Source: an uncultured Kiritimatiellota bacterium (lineage in GTDB: Bacteria; Verrucomicrobiota; Kiritimatiellia; RFP12; UBA1067). From it: a stretch of 10,378 bases of DNA. The stretch is taken from contig CAKURH010000111.1 of assembly GCA_934675625.1 (NCBI GenBank), positions 1-10,378 of the forward strand, in the 5' to 3' direction. The position numbers were made by a program, and so were the translations under genes. Below, piece after piece: positions 5,015 through 10,378 of this stretch. The notes below the pieces were generated by a model. The model searched no databases. It worked only from the letters and a program-made list of their open reading frames with translations, and was not told the DNA's origin. Within the stretch, counting starts at the first letter, position 1; the number at the start of each line of letters is the position of its first letter.

Positions 5015-7723
5015 ATGATGATCCTGTCCTGCGCTCTTTTGTCCGCGCTGTCGGCGTTCGGCGAGAAGGTGACGCCCGCGAACGCCTGGCGCGAGTATCC
5101 GCGCCCGGAGCTCGTGCGCCCGACGTCCAGTTGGCAGTCCCTGAACGGGCTCTGGGATTTTGCGTTCTTCGGCACGCGCGGCCGCGAGCCCGCGAAGGAC
5201 GACGAGAAGATCCTCGTGCCGTTCGGGCCAGACGTCGCGCTCTCCGGCGTCGGGCGCGTCGTGACGAGCAACGACCTCGTGCGCTACCGCCGGACGTTCA
5301 CGGTGGACGAGACGCGCGGGACGCGCAAGATCTTGCATTTCGAGGGCGTCGACTTCCGGGCGCAGGTCTACGTGAACGGCGTCGAGGCGACGGATGTTCC
5401 GCATGCCGGCGCGTGGGAGCCGTTCGCGGTGGACGTGACCGCGCTCGTGCGCGTCGGCGAGAACGCGCTGGAGGTCATCTGCTGGGACCCGACGGACGAC
5501 CATGTCGGCACGGCGGGCAAGCAGACCCTGCTGGAGCGCGGCTCATATCACCCGGCGACCGGCGGCATCTGGCAGAGCGTCTGGCTCGAATACGTGCCGG
5601 ACACGCATCTCGCCGACTATTACACCGAATGTGACATCGCCACGGGACAGGTCAAGGTCTTCCTCGACATCCGGGGCGACGTGCGGACGGCCCGCGCGGC
5701 GGTGCGCGCCCTGTGGAAGGGCGAGGAGGTCGCCCGCGTGGCGTGGCCGGGCGACGGAAGGCCGGCCGTCCTGCAGCTGCCGCGCCCCTGGCGCCTCTGG
5801 TCGTGCGAGGATCCGGCCCTCTATGACCTCGACATCCGGGTGACGGATGTGCGCGGCGTCGTGGACGCGGCAAAGGGGTATTTCGGACTCCGCGCGTTCA
5901 CGAAGGTGCGCGACGCGGCGGGGAACCTGCGTTTCGCGCTGAACGGCAAGACGGTCTACGTCAGTTCCGTCCTCGACCAGGGCATCTGGCCGGACGGGCA
6001 CTACACGCCGCCGAGCGAGGCGGCGCTCCGCGCCGACGTCGACCGTCTGCGGCGCCTCGGCTTCAACGCGATCCGCAAGCACATCAAGGTCGAGCCGCGC
6101 GCCTTCTACCGGCACTGCGACGAGACCGGGATGATGGTCATTCAGGACATGCCGTCCGGCGGCGGCGACTACCACCACCGCAACACGGACAAGACGCCGC
6201 GCTACGGGATGTTCCGCCGCGAGCTGAAGGCGATGGTCGACCGCCTCCGGAAGCATCCGTCGGTCGTCGTCTGGTGTCCCTTCAACGAGGCGTGGGGACA
6301 GCCGGGCGAACGCCTGTCGATGGACACGCTCAAATGGCTGCGGCGTTCCGACGGCACGCGGCTCATCGACGCCTTCTCCGGGTGGAACGACTACGACGGC
6401 GGGTTCGTGGACAGCCTTGGCACGTTTGCGGACGCGATGGGCCCCGGCATGCACTTGATGCGCCGTCCGGCCGGCGTCGCGCCGTTGAGCGACATCTTCG
6501 ACATCCACAAGTATCCGGGGCCTGTCGCCCCGCCGCCGGACAGGGACCGCATTCGCTTCATCGGCGAGTTCGGCGGCGGCGACGGCGTGAACTACCTGAA
6601 GATGGAATCCGGCCTTGTCGCCGCCATCCAGGACGGGCTCGCCGGGCACTGCTGGGTTCAGGCGACCGACGTCGGACGGGAGGTCGGCGGCTTCGCCACG
6701 TTCGACCGCCGGACGGAAAAGGTCGACGCCGCGCCGTTCGTCGCCCTGCACCGCCGACTTGCGGCGGCTGCCGACGCGGCCGCGTCCGGCGTCGTGCCGA
6801 GGCCCGACCTGACGAAGATTCCGGACGTGCGCCTGTTCCGGGGGACGCCGACGAGCGCGTATCGCGATCCGGCCGTCGTCTACGTGGACGGGAAGTTCCA
6901 CCTCTTCATGACGTGGGTCTATGCCTCGAAGAACAAGGTGCGGGCGACGGTCGTCCACACGGAAAGCCGGGATCTCGTCCACTGGAGCGGACTGGATCCG
7001 CTCTTCCCGGCGAACCCGAAGCACAACTACTCAAGCCCCGGAAATGTCGTCCGGGACGGCGACGACTGGGTGCTCTGCTTCCAGTCGTATCCGCGTCCGG
7101 GGGCGATGCTGACCGACCGCCCGCCGAAATACGGCAACGCGGACTGCCGCCTGTTCGGCTCCCGCACGCGGGACTTCTGCACGTGGACGCAGCCCGAGCT
7201 GCTGAAAGTGAAGGGGCCGGGCGTCTCCGTCGCCGACATGGGGCGGATGATTGACCCGTATCTGGTGAAGGGCCCGGACGGGCTTTGGCACTGCTTCTTC
7301 AAGCAGAACGGGGTGAGCCGCGCGACGTCGCGCGACCTGAAGACCTGGACGTTTGAGGGGCGCGCGGACGCCGGCGAGAACGTCTGCGTCGTCCGCGCGG
7401 ACGATGGCGGCTGGCTGATGCTGCATTCGCCGCAGAACGGCCTGGCGCTGAAGCGGTCGGCCGACTTGCGGACATGGCGCGACGTGCCGGGTCTCGTCAC
7501 GCTTGGGCAGAAGGACTGGCCGTGGGCGAAGGGGCGCATCACGGCCGGCGCGATTCTCGACGCGCGCCGCATCGCGGGCGTCGGCAAGTATCTCTTGTTC
7601 TTCCACGGTTCCGGCCCGAAGACCGAACAGGAGGGCGACTTCGACCGCAACGCCTCCGTCGGCATCGCCTGGAGCGAGGATCTGGCAAATTGGCGCTGGC
7701 CGCAGGGCAAGAGCCGGGAATGA
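5015..7723 (+). CDS. Secreted two-catalytic-domain glycosidase: GH2 plus C-terminal GH43-like propeller
   Basis: The 902-aa product begins with a short hydrophobic export signal (MMILSCALLSALSAFG). A GH2 sugar-binding jelly-roll spans about 23-210 (SLNGLWDF; GGIWQSVW from 183), followed by an Ig-like domain at about 215-305 and a TIM barrel at about 310-590. The GH2 acid/base is E425 in FNEAWGQ and the likely nucleophile is E518 in FIGEFGG. Both catalytic residues are intact, so it should be an active retaining beta-glycosidase, for example of the beta-galactosidase, glucuronidase or arabinopyranosidase kind. A second module at about 605-895 resembles the five-bladed propellers of GH43/GH32/GH117. 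Candidate residues are D618 in YRDPAVV (base), D747 in MIDPYLV (pKa modulator) and E788 in AGENVCVV (acid). Joining GH2 with a GH43-like propeller suggests consecutive attack on one glycan, such as arabinose- and galactose-bearing side chains. The exact substrate is not determinable by eye. The gene ends 37 bases before the next start. Confidence 0.93.
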   Translation: MMILSCALLSALSAFGEKVTPANAWREYPRPELVRPTSSWQSLNGLWDFAFFGTRGREPAKDDEKILVPFGPDVALSGVGRVVTSNDLVRYRRTFTVDETRGTRKILHFEGVDFRAQVYVNGVEATDVPHAGAWEPFAVDVTALVRVGENALEVICWDPTDDHVGTAGKQTLLERGSYHPATGGIWQSVWLEYVPDTHLADYYTECDIATGQVKVFLDIRGDVRTARAAVRALWKGEEVARVAWPGDGRPAVLQLPRPWRLWSCEDPALYDLDIRVTDVRGVVDAAKGYFGLRAFTKVRDAAGNLRFALNGKTVYVSSVLDQGIWPDGHYTPPSEAALRADVDRLRRLGFNAIRKHIKVEPRAFYRHCDETGMMVIQDMPSGGGDYHHRNTDKTPRYGMFRRELKAMVDRLRKHPSVVVWCPFNEAWGQPGERLSMDTLKWLRRSDGTRLIDAFSGWNDYDGGFVDSLGTFADAMGPGMHLMRRPAGVAPLSDIFDIHKYPGPVAPPPDRDRIRFIGEFGGGDGVNYLKMESGLVAAIQDGLAGHCWVQATDVGREVGGFATFDRRTEKVDAAPFVALHRRLAAAADAAASGVVPRPDLTKIPDVRLFRGTPTSAYRDPAVVYVDGKFHLFMTWVYASKNKVRATVVHTESRDLVHWSGLDPLFPANPKHNYSSPGNVVRDGDDWVLCFQSYPRPGAMLTDRPPKYGNADCRLFGSRTRDFCTWTQPELLKVKGPGVSVADMGRMIDPYLVKGPDGLWHCFFKQNGVSRATSRDLKTWTFEGRADAGENVCVVRADDGGWLMLHSPQNGLALKRSADLRTWRDVPGLVTLGQKDWPWAKGRITAGAILDARRIAGVGKYLLFFHGSGPKTEQEGDFDRNASVGIAWSEDLANWRWPQGKSRE

Positions 7724-7745
7724 GCTTGAAATGTCACTGACAACG

Positions 7746-7753
7746 AAAGGAAA
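7746..7753 (+). promoter_or_regulatory. Ribosome binding site of the GH27-GH2 gene
   Basis: AAAGGAAA precedes the ATG at 7761, with AGGA 9 bases away. The 37-base gap from the preceding stop holds no promoter or terminator, which supports co-transcription. Confidence 0.7.
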
Positions 7754-7760
7754 GAAACGC

Positions 7761-10378
7761 ATGACGAAGATGATGAAGGCGATCGCCGTTGGCGTGGTCG
7801 GGATGTGGGCCTCGCTGCCGCTCGTGGCGGAGAACGGCGCCGGGGCGGGCGACACGGACGACCGGAGCTGTCCGCTGATGGGGTGGTCGAGCTGGAACAC
7901 GTTTGGCGTCGACATTTCGGAGTCGATCATTCTTGATGTCGCGCGGGCGATGGCGACGAACGGCCTCAAGGCCGCCGGCTACCGCTACGTCAACATCGAC
8001 GACGGTTTCTTCGCCGGGCACGATGCGAACGGCCGTCTGCGCTTCCATCCGCTGCGCTTCCCAAACGGCATGAAGGCGACGGTCGACGGCATCCATGCGC
8101 TGGGCCTCAAGGCGGGCATCTACTCCGACGCGGGGGCGGACACGTGCGGCAGCATGTGGGCCGGCAGCGGCACCGGCGGCAAGGACGCGGCCGGCGTCGG
8201 GTCGGGGCTGTACGGGCACGACGCCGCCGACTGCCAGCTCCACTTCAACGAGCTGGGCTTTGACTTCATCAAGGTCGACTACTGCGGCGGCAAGAAGCTC
8301 AGTCTCGACGAGCGCGAGCGCTATTCTGAAATCGCGCAAGCCATCCGCGCGACCGGCCGGACGGACGTGCGCCTCAACATCTGCCGGTGGGCCTATCCCG
8401 GCACGTGGGTGTCGGAGATCGCCGACTCGTGGCGCACGACGGCGGACATCCGCGCGAACTGGAAGAGCGTGCGCACGCTGATCGGCGAGAACCTCTACCT
8501 GAGCGCCTACGCGAGCCCCGGACACTACAACGACATGGACATGCTGGAGGTCGGCCAGCGCACGGGCGAGGTTCGGTCGATCTTCGGGAACCACGGCGAC
8601 ACGGGCCTGACGGAGGATGAGGAGGTCACGCATTTCGGCATGTGGTGCATGCTGTCCTCGCCGCTCCTGATTGGCTGCGACACGCGGGCCATTCCGCCGT
8701 TCACGATGGATCTGATCACCAATCCGCACCTGCTGGCGATGAACCAGAACCGGGGGCTGGGCGTGCAGGGGTACGTCGTGTCGCGCGTGGACGACGCCTA
8801 CGTGCTGGTCAAGGACGCGGACGTGCGCTTCGGGACGTCGCGCTATGTCGCGCTCTACAACGCGGGCGAGTCCAACCATGTCTTCGACGTGCGGGCGGAG
8901 GCGCTGGATCTCGGCGGAAAGGTTCGCGTGTTCGATCTCGTCGCGAAGGCCGAAGATGGCGTGTTCGAGAATCGGCTCTCGGTCGAGGTGCGGCCGCATG
9001 CCTCCCGCTTTTTCCGGTTTGACGCGGACGAGCGCCTGGAGCGGACTGTCTACGAGGCGGAAACGGCGTTCCTCACCGACTACCAGGAGCTGAAGGATCC
9101 GGTCAAGGCCGGCACGGCGTTTCCGGCTCAGGTTCCAGTTGCGTCAGGCGGCGTGGCCGTGCGCGGGCTGGGCGGACGGCCGAGCAACGATCTCATCTGG
9201 AAGGACGTCTGGATCAAGACGCCGGGACGGCGCATCCTTGAGTTCGCGTGTGCGGGCGACGAGGCGCGGCAGATGGTCGTCGAGGTCGATGGCCGAGAGG
9301 TCGCGCGTCCCGTCGTGCGCGCGAACGGCGACTTCTCGGCGCGCGTGTCCGTGGCGGTCGACCTGACGCATGGCGTGCACACGGTTCGTCTCTCGAATCC
9401 GACGGGCCGGATGCCGGACGTGGACCTGATGCGCGTGCGTACGCCGCTGATGACGCCGTGGGGCGAGCAGGTGACGAGCCAGAATGCGTGGCGCGTGTAT
9501 CCGCGCCCCCAGATGGTGCGCAGCGGCTGGACGAACCTGAACGGCGACTGGGACTACGCCGTGACGAGCGTCACGAACACGCCGGGACGTCCGGCGAGAT
9601 GGGACGGCAAGATCCGCGTGCCGTTTGCGATCGAGTCCGCGCTTTCGGGCGTGGAGCGTCTGCTGCAGCCCGACGAGTTCCTCTGGTACACGCGGCAGAT
9701 CGTCTGCGCGAAGCGTCCCGGCGAGCGCATCCTCCTGCACTTCGGCGGCGTCGACTTCCGCACGCAGGTCTTCGTCGGCCACCGCGAGGTGACGGACGTG
9801 CCGCACGAGGGCGGGCAGAACCCGTTCACGCTCGACATTACCGACTACGTGTCGGACGGAACGAACGAGCTCACGGTCTGCGTGTGGGACCCAACGGAGG
9901 ACTTCGTGAATTCGCGCGGCAAGCAGAGCTTCGAGCCGAAGGGCTGCTACTACACGCGCGTCTCCGGCATCTGGCAGACGGTGTGGCTGGAGAACGTGCC
10001 GGAGACGCACATCGCCGGCTATACGGTCACGACGGACATCGACAAGGGGACGGTGACGCTCGCGTTCGACGTCCGCAGCCCGGCGTTCGCGAAGCCGGAG
10101 GTGACGGTCGAGGTCGCGGGCGTGAAGGGGACGACCGTGAACGGCGCGGTGACGCTCGCGCTGCCGCCGCCCGTTCGGCTCTGGTCGCCGGACGCGCCGA
10201 ACCTCTACGGCTTCACGGCGGCGTGCGGCGCGGACACGGTGCAAGGCTATTTCGGCATGCGCAAGATCGAGAAGCGCCGCGACAAAAAGGGCATTTTGCG
10301 CTTCTTCCTCAACGACGAGCCGGTCTTCCTGATGGGGACGCTCGACCAGGGCTGGTGGCCGGACGGCCTCCTCACGCC
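7761..10378 (+). CDS. Secreted GH27 alpha-galactosidase-type / CBM35-like / GH2 fusion (3' end outside window)
   Basis: An open frame of 872 codons runs off the right edge. A signal peptide (MTKMMKAIAVGVVGMWASLPLVA) precedes a GH27 domain at about 38-420, starting PLMGWSSWN at 38-46. It has the galactose-binding pair NIDD at 78-81, the nucleophile D173 in FIKVDYCGG and the acid/base D229 in TTADI. Family-typical KAGIYSD and GHYNDMDML segments are also present. A CBM35-like beta-sandwich follows at about 431-557 (YEAE, SGG and NDLIW landmarks). From about 575 a second GH2 enzyme begins (NAWRVYPRPQMV; LNGDWDY; SGIWQTVWLE from 735). It is cut at WWPDG just as the TIM barrel begins, so its catalytic glutamates are not seen. 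The GH2 part is clearly paralogous to the preceding gene. Known GH27 activities include alpha-galactosidase, alpha-N-acetylgalactosaminidase and beta-L-arabinopyranosidase; alpha-galactosidase is the most likely here. A single polypeptide carrying GH27 and GH2 could remove an alpha-linked cap and then a beta-linked sugar. Confidence 0.94.
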   Translation, partial: MTKMMKAIAVGVVGMWASLPLVAENGAGAGDTDDRSCPLMGWSSWNTFGVDISESIILDVARAMATNGLKAAGYRYVNIDDGFFAGHDANGRLRFHPLRFPNGMKATVDGIHALGLKAGIYSDAGADTCGSMWAGSGTGGKDAAGVGSGLYGHDAADCQLHFNELGFDFIKVDYCGGKKLSLDERERYSEIAQAIRATGRTDVRLNICRWAYPGTWVSEIADSWRTTADIRANWKSVRTLIGENLYLSAYASPGHYNDMDMLEVGQRTGEVRSIFGNHGDTGLTEDEEVTHFGMWCMLSSPLLIGCDTRAIPPFTMDLITNPHLLAMNQNRGLGVQGYVVSRVDDAYVLVKDADVRFGTSRYVALYNAGESNHVFDVRAEALDLGGKVRVFDLVAKAEDGVFENRLSVEVRPHASRFFRFDADERLERTVYEAETAFLTDYQELKDPVKAGTAFPAQVPVASGGVAVRGLGGRPSNDLIWKDVWIKTPGRRILEFACAGDEARQMVVEVDGREVARPVVRANGDFSARVSVAVDLTHGVHTVRLSNPTGRMPDVDLMRVRTPLMTPWGEQVTSQNAWRVYPRPQMVRSGWTNLNGDWDYAVTSVTNTPGRPARWDGKIRVPFAIESALSGVERLLQPDEFLWYTRQIVCAKRPGERILLHFGGVDFRTQVFVGHREVTDVPHEGGQNPFTLDITDYVSDGTNELTVCVWDPTEDFVNSRGKQSFEPKGCYYTRVSGIWQTVWLENVPETHIAGYTVTTDIDKGTVTLAFDVRSPAFAKPEVTVEVAGVKGTTVNGAVTLALPPPVRLWSPDAPNLYGFTAACGADTVQGYFGMRKIEKRRDKKGILRFFLNDEPVFLMGTLDQGWWPDGLLT

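Noticed and set aside
1..10378. CRISPR array, insertion sequence, rRNA or integrase
   Set aside because: No regularly spaced direct repeats, transposase or integrase motifs, or RNA-gene sequences were seen on either strand.

Overview
The window is GC-rich bacterial DNA. It holds one apparent polysaccharide-degradation operon, about 1846 to past 10378, running off the right edge. To its left are an independently promoted ATPase gene and the tail of another gene. Every supported gene is on the + strand. Secreted SUMF1-fold proteins with an extra N-terminal beta domain, large multi-domain glycosidases with Sec-type signals, sigma70-like promoters and Shine-Dalgarno sites suggest a gut or anaerobic member of the PVC bacteria (Kiritimatiellota/Verrucomicrobiota/Lentisphaerota type). 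That placement is an inference from gene style; no marker gene is present.

Left part (1-1672): the last 50 codons of an unidentified protein end at 154. A short intergenic region follows, with small hairpins and a near-consensus extended -10 promoter. Nested inverted repeats lie directly at and after its -10 box. It drives a 459-aa DUF234-type ATPase with Walker A/B motifs, a winged helix and a C-terminal PD-(D/E)XK nuclease-like motif.

Middle (1673-1918): a 246-base intergenic region contains a perfect TTGACA and a perfect TATAAT separated by an uninterrupted run of 17 G plus 5 bases, a 22-bp spacer. This has the layout of a phase-variable promoter, in which slippage of the G tract would retune expression of everything downstream. 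It is the most interesting signal in the window.

Operon (1919-10378+), in order: a small membrane or secreted protein of about 68 aa; two tandem secreted paralogues with a beta-sandwich domain plus a SUMF1/formylglycine-generating-enzyme-like domain, each lacking the first catalytic cysteine; a secreted GH2 glycosidase fused to a C-terminal GH43-like beta-propeller; and a secreted GH27 alpha-galactosidase-type enzyme fused to a CBM35-like module and then to a second GH2 enzyme, cut by the window end. Gaps are 16-37 bases and nearly every start has a Shine-Dalgarno motif 9 bases upstream, so the genes are probably co-transcribed.

Together the operon looks built to strip galactose- or arabinose-type side chains and beta-linked residues from a complex glycan outside the cytoplasm. 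The SUMF1-like proteins would act as binding or surface proteins rather than sulfatase activators. The exact substrate cannot be read from the sequence.
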